From Mesorhizobium erdmanii USDA 3471 (GTDB lineage: Bacteria > Pseudomonadota > Alphaproteobacteria > Rhizobiales > Rhizobiaceae), in contig NZ_AXAE01000024.1 of the NCBI RefSeq assembly GCF_000472705.1, forward strand, positions 1 through 64,000: 64,000 bases of DNA. The letters are read 5' to 3'. The first letter of the stretch is position 1, and every line of letters begins with the position of its first letter. Both the position numbers and the translations under genes were made by a program. The notes under the pieces are model-generated. The model searched no databases. It was not told where the DNA came from and was given only the letters and a program-made list of their open reading frames with translations. Of the stretch, positions 1-8,708 are shown piece after piece.

Positions 1-2
1 AC

Positions 3-1280
3 ATGAACTACCAGCGGTTCTTCGAAGAAGCGATCGACCAGCTCCATGCGGAGCGTCGCTATCGTGTCTTCGCCGACCTCGAGCGTATAGCGGGGAAGTT
101 TCCGCGCGCCATATGGCGTTCCAATGGCCGCGCCGAGGAAATCACCGTCTGGTGCTCCAACGATTATCTCGGCATGGGCCAGCACCCCGATGTCATCGCC
201 GCGTTCCAGAACGCGGCCGGCAAAATGGGTTCGGGCGCCGGCGGCACCCGCAATATTTCGGGCACCTCCAACCCGCTGGTCGAGCTCGAGCATGAGCTTG
301 CCGACCTGCACGGCAAGGAAGCGGCACTGGTCTTCACCTCCGGCTTCGTCTCCAACGAAGCCTCGATCTCGACCATTGCGCGGCTTTTGCCCAACTGCCT
401 GATCATCTCGGACGAGTTGAACCATGCCTCGATGATAGAAGGCGTGCGGCGCTCGGGCGCCGAGAAGAAGATCTTCCGCCACAATGACATCGCGCATCTG
501 GAAAGCCTGTTGCAGGCGGCGGGACGCGAACGCGCCAAGCTGGTCGTCTTCGAAAGCGTCTATTCGATGGACGGCGACATCGCACCGATCAGAGAGATCG
601 TCGAGCTCGCCGAACGCTACAACGCCATGACCTATATCGACGAGGTCCATGCCGTGGGCATGTACGGCCCACGCGGTGGCGGCATCACCGAGCGCGAGGG
701 CCTGGCCGACCGCATCGACATCATCCAGGGTACGCTGGCCAAGGCGTTCGGCACGCTGGGCGGCTACATCACCGGCACCAGCGCGGTGATCGACGCGGTT
801 CGCTCCTATGCGCCGGGCTTCATCTTCACCACGGCGCTGCCGCCGGCGATCGCCGCCGCCACCACCGCCTCGATCCGTCATCTCAAGCAATCGCAGGCCG
901 AGCGCGACGCGCAGCAGCAGCAGGCGAGCCGGACCAAGCAGATCCTTTCGGCCGTCGGCCTGCCGGTGATGGAGTCGCCAACCCATATCGTGCCGGTGCT
1001 GGTCGGCGACCCCGAGCTTTGCAAGATGGCGAGCGACCGGCTGCTTGGCGTGCACGGCATCTACATCCAGCCGATCAATTATCCGACCGTGCCGCGCGGC
1101 ACCGAGCGGCTGCGCATCACGCCGACGCCGTTCCATTCCGACGCGTTGATCGCGGGATTGCAGGACGCGCTGGTCGAGACATGGGATGCGCTCGGCATCC
1201 CCTACGGCTCCGCCGGCCGTCCGCCCGTGGCCAAGAGCGACCGGATCGTGCCTCTGCTGGTACCCAAGTCAGGCGGCTGA
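3..1280 (+). CDS. hemA: 5-aminolevulinate synthase
   Basis: PLP-dependent enzyme that condenses glycine and succinyl-CoA to 5-aminolevulinate, the first step of haem synthesis by the C4 (Shemin) route used by alphaproteobacteria. The 425-residue product has the full family length. It shows the glycine-rich stretch GSGAGGTRNISGT near residue 77, the PLP-contact motif YIDEVHAVGMYG, and the cofactor lysine in GTLAKAFGTLGGY (Lys247). The ATG lies 2 bases from the window edge, so its ribosome-binding site and promoter cannot be seen. The next gene is convergent, so hemA appears to end its transcription unit here, just before a small inverted repeat. The identification is secure. Confidence 0.97.
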   Translation: MNYQRFFEEAIDQLHAERRYRVFADLERIAGKFPRAIWRSNGRAEEITVWCSNDYLGMGQHPDVIAAFQNAAGKMGSGAGGTRNISGTSNPLVELEHELADLHGKEAALVFTSGFVSNEASISTIARLLPNCLIISDELNHASMIEGVRRSGAEKKIFRHNDIAHLESLLQAAGRERAKLVVFESVYSMDGDIAPIREIVELAERYNAMTYIDEVHAVGMYGPRGGGITEREGLADRIDIIQGTLAKAFGTLGGYITGTSAVIDAVRSYAPGFIFTTALPPAIAAATTASIRHLKQSQAERDAQQQQASRTKQILSAVGLPVMESPTHIVPVLVGDPELCKMASDRLLGVHGIYIQPINYPTVPRGTERLRITPTPFHSDALIAGLQDALVETWDALGIPYGSAGRPPVAKSDRIVPLLVPKSGG

Positions 1281-1352
1281 TTTGCGCTCATGGGCGCTAC
1301 GGAAGTGCGCCCGTCTTCTCCAACGCCGCGACGCTCCAAGGTCGCGGCATGG

Positions 1353-1400
1353 ATTCTAGGGTCTCCGCGACGTCGCTTCGCGACTGCTGCGCCCTAGAAT
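1353..1400. repeat. Intergenic inverted repeat between hemA and aminotransferase
   Basis: A 9-bp arm ATTCTAGGG (1353-1361) faces its exact complement CCCTAGAAT (1392-1400) across 30 bases. A shorter GC-rich repeat (gccgcgac / gtcgcggc, about 1326-1348) sits just upstream. Both lie between the convergent ends of hemA and the aminotransferase. The layout resembles the short palindromic intergenic elements scattered through rhizobial genomes. It could also act as a weak bidirectional terminator, though no T-run follows it. Confidence 0.55.
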
Positions 1401-1470
1401 GACGAACGCATGATTGGCAGCGGATAATCACAAATGTTGGAGATTGGCTGAGACGGCCCGCAAGCAGCCT

Positions 1471-2637
1471 TCAAGCGCTCTTCATCCACTTCGCCAGCCT
1501 GTTTGCCGCCTCCTCGACCTGGTCGAGGCGGCGATGGAAGCACAGGCGCAAAAACGCTTCGCCGCCGGGACCGAAAGCGGTGCCGGGCGCCAAGCCGACA
1601 TTAGCCTTGTCGACGATGTCGAAGGCAGCGGAGCGGGAATCGGTGATGCCGTCGACGGTGAAGAACAGATAGAAGGCACCTTGCGGCACGGTAAACCCGG
1701 CGCGGCCGGTGGCGCCGAGAATGCCGCAGACCAGGTCGCGCGCCTGCCTTGCCCGCTCCACCTGTTCGGCGACGAAACCATCGCCCTCGTCAAGGGCCGC
1801 GACGGCACCGCGCTGCATGAACTGGGCAACACCGGAATTCGAATACTGGATCAGGTTCTCGAACACCTGCTGCAAACTCGGATGCGTCTTGATCCAGCCG
1901 ACACGCCAGCCGGTCATCGACCAGTTCTTGGAGAAGGAGTTGACGAACAGGATGCGGTCTTCCTCCGTTGCAATGTCGAGGAAGGACGGCGCACGGCCAT
2001 GGCCATAGTGAAACAGCGAATAGATCTCGTCGGCGATGATCCAGACATTCCTGGCGCGCGCGAGATCGAGGATCGCCTGCAAGGTCTCATGATCGGCGGT
2101 CCAGCCGGTCGGGTTCGACGGCGTGTTGATGAACAGGGCTTTTGTACGCGACGTCATCGCCGCCGCGATCTTCTCGACGTCGCAGGACCAGCCATTGCCA
2201 GAATGATCCAATGTGACCGGCACCGGAACGGCTCCTGACAGGGCGGCGGCGGCGTCGAAATTCGGCCAGGCCGGCGACAGATAGATTACCTCGTCGCCGG
2301 CACCGGCGAGAGCGGTCAGCGACATCTGGATGGCATGCATGCCAGATCCGGTGACGATGAATTGCTCTTCCGGGAACGTCTTGCCGAAATGCCTGGAGTA
2401 GTAGCGTGCCAGGGCCTGCCTGAGGTCGGGAATGCCCCTCTGCCAGGTGTAGAACGTCTCGCCGCCGGCCAGCGCCTTCGACGCGGCATCGGTGATGAAG
2501 GCAGGTGTCGGCAGGTCGCCCTCGCCGGCCCAGAGCGGGATCAGGCCGTCGCGCAGGCGGCCGTAATTGACGACGGCGACAATGCCGCTTTCTGGCGCGG
2601 CGCGGGCTTCAGCACGAAAGCTTTCGATCAGGCTCAT
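1471..2637 (-). CDS. Class I/II PLP-dependent aminotransferase
   Basis: Fold-type I aminotransferase of the aspartate aminotransferase superfamily, 388 residues from the ATG at 2637. NTPSNPTG near residue 171 and ADEIY near 202 bind PLP, NSFSKNWSMTGWRVGW carries the PLP lysine (Lys237), and the substrate arginine is probably in LRLCFHRR near the C-terminus. A TTG six bases upstream is possible, but the ATG has a GGA at suitable spacing. The substrate cannot be told from sequence: aspartate, aromatic and branched-chain amino acids, or a catabolic role, all remain open. It stands alone between hemA and mscL, so context does not narrow this. Confidence 0.88.
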   Translation of the reverse strand: MSLIESFRAEARAAPESGIVAVVNYGRLRDGLIPLWAGEGDLPTPAFITDAASKALAGGETFYTWQRGIPDLRQALARYYSRHFGKTFPEEQFIVTGSGMHAIQMSLTALAGAGDEVIYLSPAWPNFDAAAALSGAVPVPVTLDHSGNGWSCDVEKIAAAMTSRTKALFINTPSNPTGWTADHETLQAILDLARARNVWIIADEIYSLFHYGHGRAPSFLDIATEEDRILFVNSFSKNWSMTGWRVGWIKTHPSLQQVFENLIQYSNSGVAQFMQRGAVAALDEGDGFVAEQVERARQARDLVCGILGATGRAGFTVPQGAFYLFFTVDGITDSRSAAFDIVDKANVGLAPGTAFGPGGEAFLRLCFHRRLDQVEEAANRLAKWMKSA

Positions 2638-2704
2638 GGACAATCCGTTTTCTAACTCTTTGCTTTGACGCAGGGTTGCCGCTCTTTACCAGATACGACA
2701 ACAG

Positions 2705-2734
2705 AAAACCCCGGCCGTGAGCGACCGGGGTTTT
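2705..2734 (-). terminator. Rho-independent terminator of mscL
   Basis: The arms AAAACCCCGG (2705-2714) and CCGGGGTTTT (2725-2734) form a perfect 10-bp stem with a 10-base loop. It lies 23 bases past the mscL stop. Because the stem is flanked by A and T tracts it could work in both directions, but the gene beyond it, the aminotransferase, is read in the same direction as mscL. Confidence 0.85.
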
Positions 2735-2756
2735 GGTCCAGCGAAGGCTGGCTGAA

Positions 2757-3179
2757 TTACCGCTTCGCGAGCAAATCGCGTATTTCGGTCAGCAGCGCGA
2801 CATCGGCGGGGGGCGGTGCGGCAGCGGGGGCAGGCTTCTCGGCCTCGAGCCGCCTGCGCAGATTGTTCACCGCCTTGACCATCAGGAAGATGATGAAGGC
2901 GAGAATAATGAAGTTCAGCACCACCGTAATGAAACTGCCATAGGCGAAAACCGCGCCCTGTTTCTTGGCGTCGGCGAGCGAAGTGGCGGTCACGGCCGCG
3001 GAAAGGCCAAAGAAATAGTTGTTGAAATCCAGGCCGCCGAAGATCGCACCGACGATCGGCATGATGATGTCGTTGACGAGGGAATCGACGATCTTGCCGA
3101 AGGCCGCGCCGATGATGACGCCGACCGCAAGGTCCATCACATTGCCCTTGGAAATGAACTCCTGGAATTCTTTCAGCAT
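2757..3179 (-). CDS. mscL: Large-conductance mechanosensitive channel MscL
   Basis: Homopentameric inner-membrane channel that opens under membrane tension and releases solutes on hypo-osmotic shock. The product is 140 residues. It begins with the amphipathic helix MLKEFQEFISKGNVMDLAVG and the pore-lining TM1 (VGVIIGAAFGKIVDSLVND), has a periplasmic loop of about 40 residues, TM2 (TVVLNFIILAFIIFLMVKAVN), and a cytoplasmic Ala/Pro-rich linker before a short helix ending LTEIRDLLAKR. The reading frame is open further upstream, but AAGGAGGGTCG directly before the ATG at 3179 fixes this start. A strong terminator follows. Confidence 0.97.
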   Translation of the reverse strand: MLKEFQEFISKGNVMDLAVGVIIGAAFGKIVDSLVNDIIMPIVGAIFGGLDFNNYFFGLSAAVTATSLADAKKQGAVFAYGSFITVVLNFIILAFIIFLMVKAVNNLRRRLEAEKPAPAAAPPPADVALLTEIRDLLAKR

Positions 3180-3466
3180 TCGACCCTCCTTGTAATGACC
3201 GGCCGCGCTGCCGTTCCGTCCTTGCGGCATCGACCTGACGCACCATAACAAAAACCTGAAGTTGCAACATGGGCAAAAAGGAGAAAACAACCGCTTTCTC
3301 CTTCCGTCACGACACCCCCGTTGCGGCACGTTGGGAAGCGCCCGGGCTCTCCTCCTGAATCTCAAGAGCCGATCATGCTGCCAAAGCCGCAATGGACTCC
3401 AGCCCCAAGCTGTGATTGCGTTCGAACAAGCCGGATAAAAAGGCGGCAAAGGAGGAAATTCCAGGC

Positions 3467-6400
3467 GTGCAGGGCTTGTTCATCGTCATCATCGCGATCG
3501 CCTATGTGACGTTGCTGTTCGCCATCGCCAGCCTGGGCGACCGCCGCTCGGCCAGCTCGGGGCCAGGCCGGGCACGTCCGTTCATCTACGCGCTCAGCCT
3601 CGCCATCTACTGCACCTCCTGGACTTTCTTCGGCTCGGTCGGGCTCTCCTCCGAACGCGGCCTCGAATTCCTCGGCATCTATACCGGCCCGGTGCTGGTG
3701 TTCGTGTTCGGCTTTCCACTGCTCAATCGCATCGTGCGGCTGGCCAAGACCGAGAAGATCACCTCGATCGCCGACTTTCTCGGCGCGCGCTACGGCAAAA
3801 GCTTCACTGTCGCCGCGATCGCCACGCTGATCGCTACCATCGGTGCGGTACCCTATATCGCCCTGCAGCTGAAGGCGATCTCCGGCTCGGTCAGCCTGAT
3901 GGTCGAGCACTATACGGGATCACCACCGTCCTTTGATCCGTTCGTCAGCGACATCTCGCTTGTCGTCGCCATGCTCTTGGCGCTGTTTGCGGTGCTGTTC
4001 GGCACGCGCCATGCCGACGCCACCGAACATCAGGACGGGCTGGTGCTGGCGGTGGCGGTCGAGACCGTGGTCAAGCTCGCCGCCTTCCTGGCAATCGGCC
4101 TGATGGTCACCTTCCTGATCTTCGGCGGCCCCGGCGACATGTTCGCCAAGCTGGCGGAGAATGCGCAGGTGCGGCAGGCCATGGGCTACAACACCTCGCT
4201 CGCCACCTGGCTGGTGCTGACGGGCTTGAGCGGCTTTGCCATCATCATGCTGCCGCGGCAGTTCTACGTCACCATCGTCGAGAACCGCGGCGAGGCCGAA
4301 CTGCGCACCGCGACCTGGGTGTTCCCGCTCTACCTCGTGGCGATCAACCTGTTCGTGCTGCCGATAGCGTTCGCCGGCCTGTCGCTGGTCGGCACCGGCA
4401 CCAGCAGCGATCTCTACGTGCTGTCGCTGCCTCTGTTCAGCGGCCATGACGTTCTGGCGATGGCGGCCTTCATCGGCGGCCTGTCCGCTGCGACCGCCAT
4501 GGTGATCGTCGAAAGCGTGGCGCTGTCGATCATGATCTCCAACGACCTCGTCATTCCGCTGTTCGTGCGCCGCCTGCTCAAGACCTCCACCTCCGAGAAT
4601 GAGGACTGGTCGACGCTGATCCTCAATGTGCGGCGCGGGGCGATCTTCATCCTGTTGTTCATCGCCTTTCTCTATTACCGCGAGAGCACGAACTCAGCAC
4701 GGCTGTCGTCGATCGGCCTGATGTCGTTCGCCGCCATCGCGCAGTTCGCGCCGGCGCTGATCGGCGGGCTGATCTGGCGCGGCGCCAACGGAAGGGGTGC
4801 CGCGCTCGGCATGGTCGCCGGCATCATCGTCTGGGGCTACACGCTGCTGTTTCCATCGCTTGCAGCCCCCGATACCGATATCCTCGTGCATGGGCTGTTC
4901 GGTTTCGAGGCCTTGCGGCCGCAGGCGCTGTTCGGCACCATGGCAGAGCCGCTGAACCATGGCGTGTTGTGGAGCCTGTCGATCAACACGCTGTTTTTCG
5001 TGCTTGGCTCGCTGTCGCGCGCATCGGTGCCGCTGGAACGGATCCAGGCGTCAATCTTCGTGCCCAGGGAAGCCGGTCCGATGCCGAGCCTGCGCCGCTT
5101 CCGCACCGCCATTACCGTCAATGACCTCAAGGACACCATCGCACGCTATCTCGGCGTAGAGCGCACCGAGCGTTCGTTCCAGTCGTTCGAGAAGACCAGC
5201 GGCACCTCGCTGCACGGCAAGGAGCAGGCGAGCATGGACGTCATCCGCTTCTCCGAGCAGCTTCTGGCCAGCGCCGTCGGCTCCTCCTCGGCGCGGCTGA
5301 TCCTGTCGCTGCTGTTTCGGCGCCACGACCGCGAATCCCGGGATGCCTTCCGCCTGCTCGACGACGCCACCGAAGCGCTGCAGCACAATCGCGACCTGCT
5401 GCAGATCGCGCTCGACCAGATGGAACAAGGCATCACCGTCTTCGACAAGGATTTCCGCCTGATCTGCTGGAACCGCCAGTATCGGGCACTGTTCGACCTG
5501 CCCGACGAGATGGGTCAGGTCGGCGTCTCGCTCGACCAGATCCTGCGTCATCTCGCCGAGCGCGGCGACATCCCCGCCGACCAGCGCGTGACGATGCTCA
5601 ACCGGCTGACCAGCTTCGTCAGCCCCTGGCAGATGGAGCTGAAGACCAGCGGCCGCATCCTGGAACTGCGCTCCAACCCGATGCCCGATGGCGGCATCGT
5701 CGCCACCTATGCCGACATCTCCGGACGCGTCGAACAGGATCTGGCGCTGAAGCGTGCCAATGAATCGCTGGAGCAACGCGTCAAGACCCGCACCATCGAG
5801 TTGACCCGGGTCAACGAAGAGCTGGCGCAGGCCCAGATGCTGGCCGAGGAGGCAAATCTCGGCAAGACGCGCTTCCTCGCCGCCGCCGGCCACGACATTC
5901 TACAGCCCTTGAACGCCGCCCGGCTCTATTGCTCCTCGCTGATCGAGAAAGCCGGCAAGGGACCCGCCGGCAAGGCGGCGATCAATATCGAATCCTCGCT
6001 GGAATCGGTGGAGACGATTCTCGGCGCCGTACTCGACATCTCACGCCTCGACGCCGGCGCGATGAAGCCCGACGACACCGCCTTCAACCTCGACGGGTTG
6101 CTGCGCCAGATCGGCAATGATTTTCGGCCAATGGCGGCGGAGAAAAAGCTCGGCCTGACGATCATGCCGTCTTCCCTGACGGTGGTGACCGACCGCAATT
6201 TGCTGCGCCGCCTGATCCAGAATCTCGTTTCCAACGCCATCAAATATACACGCGGGGGCCGCATCCTGGTCGGCGTCAGGCGGCGCGGCGAACTGGCGGA
6301 AATCCAGGTCATCGATACCGGCATTGGCATCGCCGGCGACAAGCTGAACACCGTCTTCCATGAATTCACCCGGCTGGACGAAGGCGCGCGGGAAGCCGAA

Positions 6401-6955
6401 GGCCTCGGCCTCGGCCTCTCCATCGTCGACCGCATCGCCCGCGTGCTCAGGCTCGAAATCCGCATCTTCTCCAATCCCGGCCAAGGCACGCGCTTTTCCG
6501 TCATCCTGCCGGTGGCGGCGGTGCAGCAACCGCGGCGCGAGGTCGAAACCAAGGCTCCCGCCCGCGCCGCGGCTTCGCTGGCGGGGCTGCATGTGCTCTG
6601 CGTCGACAACGACGCCCGCATCCTCGAAGGCATGCGGCTGTTGCTCGAAGGCTGGGGATGCAATGTCGACACGGTGTCCGGCTCGCGAGACCTGGAGAAC
6701 GCCGCGCGACACCGCCCCGACATCGTGCTTGCCGACTACCATCTCGACGGCGAAACCGGTCTCGACATCATCGCCCGGCTGCGTGCGATCCATGGCGACG
6801 ACCTGCCGGCCGTGCTGGTCACCGCCGACCGGTCCAACGAGGTCCGGGCAGCGGCAAGCGGGCTCGACATTCCGGTGATCAACAAGCCGCTGAAACCGGC
6901 GGTGCTGCGCTCGATGATGGCCAGGGTCAGGCCGCTGGCATCGGCCGCCGAATAG
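3467..6955 (+). CDS. CrbS-like hybrid histidine kinase: SLC5 transporter-STAC-PAS-HK-receiver
   Basis: Large membrane sensor of 1162 residues from a GTG preceded by AAAGGAGG; a TTG at 3416 extends the frame but has no such site. Residues about 1-500 form a sodium/solute-symporter-like (SLC5) domain with some 12-13 membrane spans. A STAC-type linker (around YLGVERTERSFQSF) and a PAS domain follow. The dimerisation helix has FLAAAGHDILQPLNAARLY (His809). The ATPase domain has NLVSNAIKYT, DTGIGI and EGLGLGLS, and the C-terminal receiver has VLADYHLDG (Asp1090). This is the architecture of CrbS, which with CrbR controls acetyl-CoA synthetase in Vibrio and Pseudomonas. The convergent LuxR-type regulator next door supports that pairing. 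The ligand is inferred, not shown. Confidence 0.88.
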   Translation: MQGLFIVIIAIAYVTLLFAIASLGDRRSASSGPGRARPFIYALSLAIYCTSWTFFGSVGLSSERGLEFLGIYTGPVLVFVFGFPLLNRIVRLAKTEKITSIADFLGARYGKSFTVAAIATLIATIGAVPYIALQLKAISGSVSLMVEHYTGSPPSFDPFVSDISLVVAMLLALFAVLFGTRHADATEHQDGLVLAVAVETVVKLAAFLAIGLMVTFLIFGGPGDMFAKLAENAQVRQAMGYNTSLATWLVLTGLSGFAIIMLPRQFYVTIVENRGEAELRTATWVFPLYLVAINLFVLPIAFAGLSLVGTGTSSDLYVLSLPLFSGHDVLAMAAFIGGLSAATAMVIVESVALSIMISNDLVIPLFVRRLLKTSTSENEDWSTLILNVRRGAIFILLFIAFLYYRESTNSARLSSIGLMSFAAIAQFAPALIGGLIWRGANGRGAALGMVAGIIVWGYTLLFPSLAAPDTDILVHGLFGFEALRPQALFGTMAEPLNHGVLWSLSINTLFFVLGSLSRASVPLERIQASIFVPREAGPMPSLRRFRTAITVNDLKDTIARYLGVERTERSFQSFEKTSGTSLHGKEQASMDVIRFSEQLLASAVGSSSARLILSLLFRRHDRESRDAFRLLDDATEALQHNRDLLQIALDQMEQGITVFDKDFRLICWNRQYRALFDLPDEMGQVGVSLDQILRHLAERGDIPADQRVTMLNRLTSFVSPWQMELKTSGRILELRSNPMPDGGIVATYADISGRVEQDLALKRANESLEQRVKTRTIELTRVNEELAQAQMLAEEANLGKTRFLAAAGHDILQPLNAARLYCSSLIEKAGKGPAGKAAINIESSLESVETILGAVLDISRLDAGAMKPDDTAFNLDGLLRQIGNDFRPMAAEKKLGLTIMPSSLTVVTDRNLLRRLIQNLVSNAIKYTRGGRILVGVRRRGELAEIQVIDTGIGIAGDKLNTVFHEFTRLDEGAREAEGLGLGLSIVDRIARVLRLEIRIFSNPGQGTRFSVILPVAAVQQPRREVETKAPARAAASLAGLHVLCVDNDARILEGMRLLLEGWGCNVDTVSGSRDLENAARHRPDIVLADYHLDGETGLDIIARLRAIHGDDLPAVLVTADRSNEVRAAASGLDIPVINKPLKPAVLRSMMARVRPLASAAE

Positions 6956-6978
6956 GTCGCAGGCGTCGGATTCCGGCG

Positions 6979-7638
6979 TCAGTTCGCCTGTTGCAGCGGG
7001 TCGCCGCCGATCTTGGATAGAAGGATGACCGCCTGGGTGCGGCTATCGACGCCGAGCTTCTGCAGGATGGCCGAGACATGCGCCTTGATGGTCGCTTCGG
7101 AGACACCGAGCTCATAGGCGATCTGCTTGTTGAGCAGGCCTTCCGCCAGCATGCCGAGCACGCGGGTCTGCTGCGGCGTCAGCGCCTGCAGCCGCTTGAT
7201 CAGGTCGGATATTTCGGGATCGCGCTCGACGCCGAGATCGACGCCGACAGGCGCCGCGATGTCGCCGGCAAGTACCGATTGCACGGCGTCGCGGATCTCC
7301 TCCATGCTGGCCGACTTGGAGATGAAACCGGAAGCGCCGAGATCGAGCGCGCGCCTGATGGTCGCCGGATCGTCGTGCGCCGACACCACGATCAACGGCA
7401 CCGTGGGATGAATGCCGCGCAGCGAGATCAGGCCGGAGAGACCGCTGGCGCCCGGCATCGACAGGTCGAGCAGCACCAGATCGATATCCTCATTGGCCAC
7501 GACCAATGCCTTGGCGCTTTCAAAATCGCCGGCCTCGTGGATGGCGGCCACATTGCCGATGCCGGATAGCGCCTCGCGCAGCGCACCGCGAAACAGCGGG
7601 TGATCGTCGGCGATGACGAAAGAATAGCCTGACGGCAT
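6979..7638 (-). CDS. CrbR-like LuxR-family response regulator
   Basis: Response regulator of 219 residues with an N-terminal receiver (acidic pair Asp11-Asp12, phospho-acceptor Asp58 in LVLLDLSMPG) and a C-terminal NarL/LuxR helix-turn-helix (LTPQQTRVLGMLAEGLLNKQ to ATIKAHVSAILQKL). GGGGAGGGAC precedes the ATG. It is convergent with the hybrid kinase and the two stop codons are only about 23 bases apart. In CrbS/CrbR systems the regulator activates acs for acetate use, so that is the likely role here, but no acs gene lies in the window. The family and the pairing are firm; the target is inference. Confidence 0.88.
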   Translation of the reverse strand: MPSGYSFVIADDHPLFRGALREALSGIGNVAAIHEAGDFESAKALVVANEDIDLVLLDLSMPGASGLSGLISLRGIHPTVPLIVVSAHDDPATIRRALDLGASGFISKSASMEEIRDAVQSVLAGDIAAPVGVDLGVERDPEISDLIKRLQALTPQQTRVLGMLAEGLLNKQIAYELGVSEATIKAHVSAILQKLGVDSRTQAVILLSKIGGDPLQQAN

Positions 7639-7759
7639 ATGTCCCTCCCCGAACCCTGATTTACTGCTTTTTGCGGGATCAGTTGGACGATTATGAGGGG
7701 CGGCGCGCTGTTTTCAAGCGGCAAAACCAGCGCGCGGCGTTTTCCCTTGCTTGTAGCCC

Positions 7760-8194
7760 TCAGGTCTTCTGCGAATTGAGCTGGGCGCCGCCACCGCTGT
7801 CCTTGTCCATATCCTTGACGATGCCCATGAAGCCCTTCAGGAAGCGCTCCATGTAGCTCATCGTCTTGTTGAAATCCTCCTCGCTCGGCAAATTCGATTC
7901 GAGCCGGGCGGAGAGCGAATTCTCGAGCCTGGTGAGGCGCTCGTCCATCGCTTTCATCGAGGTCTGCAGGCGGTCGACCTCGTCCTGGAACGCGGCGCGT
8001 TCGTCAGCCGCCATCTTGCAGACGAGCTGGCCGGAGCGCTCCTCGCAGATCGACATCGCGCCGGTCTGGGTGTCCATGCGGATATAACCGGTGGCCGACT
8101 TTTCCAGCCGGTAACGGTCGGTTTCTTCCGAATAGGCTGATACCGCGACCAGTGAAACGAGTGCGGCGGGGATCAAGATGTGTTGCAGACGCAT
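7760..8194 (-). CDS. Hypothetical exported coiled-coil protein
   Basis: Protein of 144 residues not assigned to a named family. It starts with a signal peptide (MRLQHILIPAALVSLVAVSAYSEE, probable cleavage near residue 20), then a small domain with two cysteines (SICEERSGQLVCKM) and a predicted coiled coil (AAFQDEVDRLQTSMKAMDERLTRLENSL). The C-terminal part has a short hydrophobic segment (MERFLKGFMGIVKDM) and a glycine-rich tail. GGAGGACAAC sits directly before the ATG at 8194, inside the longer open frame, and fixes the start. It is divergent from the DUF952 gene. Likely periplasmic; function unknown. Confidence 0.75.
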   Translation of the reverse strand: MRLQHILIPAALVSLVAVSAYSEETDRYRLEKSATGYIRMDTQTGAMSICEERSGQLVCKMAADERAAFQDEVDRLQTSMKAMDERLTRLENSLSARLESNLPSEEDFNKTMSYMERFLKGFMGIVKDMDKDSGGGAQLNSQKT

Positions 8195-8297
8195 GTTGTC
8201 CTCCATGGCCAAAGCCTCAAATATCGCATGTTTGCGCCGGAAATGGGGAAGACCCTTGGCATGGCCTTTCCCGCACGACTGGTTCGGAATCTTTTTG

Positions 8298-8347
8298 ACG
8301 CAATTCCGGACGGAAAACCGTTTCACACTTTTCCTAGAATTGCTCTA
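8298..8347 (+). repeat. Rhizobial intergenic repeat, family A copy 1
   Basis: Begins ACGCAATTCC and ends TAGAATTGCTCTA, with the core GAAAACCGTTTCACACTTTTCC. The same core and ends recur at 46520-46592, and inverted at 31454-31490. The copy ends 10 bases before the start codon of the DUF952 gene, so it forms nearly all of that gene's 5' leader and takes the place of a recognisable ribosome-binding site. Confidence 0.75.
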
Positions 8348-8357
8348 TAGCGCAACC

Positions 8358-8708
8358 ATGTCACAGATTATCTACAAGATAACCCCGCAAGCGCCCTGGC
8401 GCGAGGCCGAAGCCGATGGCCGCTTCACCGGGGCGCCGATCGATGCGGCCGACGGCTTCATCCACTTCTCCACGGCAGCACAGGTCCGGGAAACCGCGGC
8501 AAAGCATTTTTCCGGCCAGACAGACCTGCTGCTGGTCGCCATCGACGGCGCCAGCCTGGGCGATGCCCTGAAATACGAGATCTCGCGCGGCGGCGCGCTG
8601 TTCCCGCATCTTTACGGCGTGCTGGAACTGAAAGCCGTCAAATGGGTGAGACCGCTGCCGCTCGGCGCCGATGGCACGCACCAATTCCCTGAGCTGGAGG
8701 GGCAATGA
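8358..8708 (+). CDS. DUF952 domain-containing protein
   Basis: Small soluble protein of 116 residues matching the DUF952 family, in which IYKI-type N-termini, GFIHFSTAAQV and the PHLYG motif are conserved. The biochemical role of the family is not known to me; a glutathione S-transferase-like or nucleic-acid-related role has no support here. The frame is open upstream to 8178, but similarity begins at MSQIIYKIT. There is no clear Shine-Dalgarno site because a repeat element occupies the leader. Its stop overlaps the pyrD start in ATGA, so the two genes are probably co-transcribed and translationally coupled. Confidence 0.85.
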   Translation: MSQIIYKITPQAPWREAEADGRFTGAPIDAADGFIHFSTAAQVRETAAKHFSGQTDLLLVAIDGASLGDALKYEISRGGALFPHLYGVLELKAVKWVRPLPLGADGTHQFPELEGQ

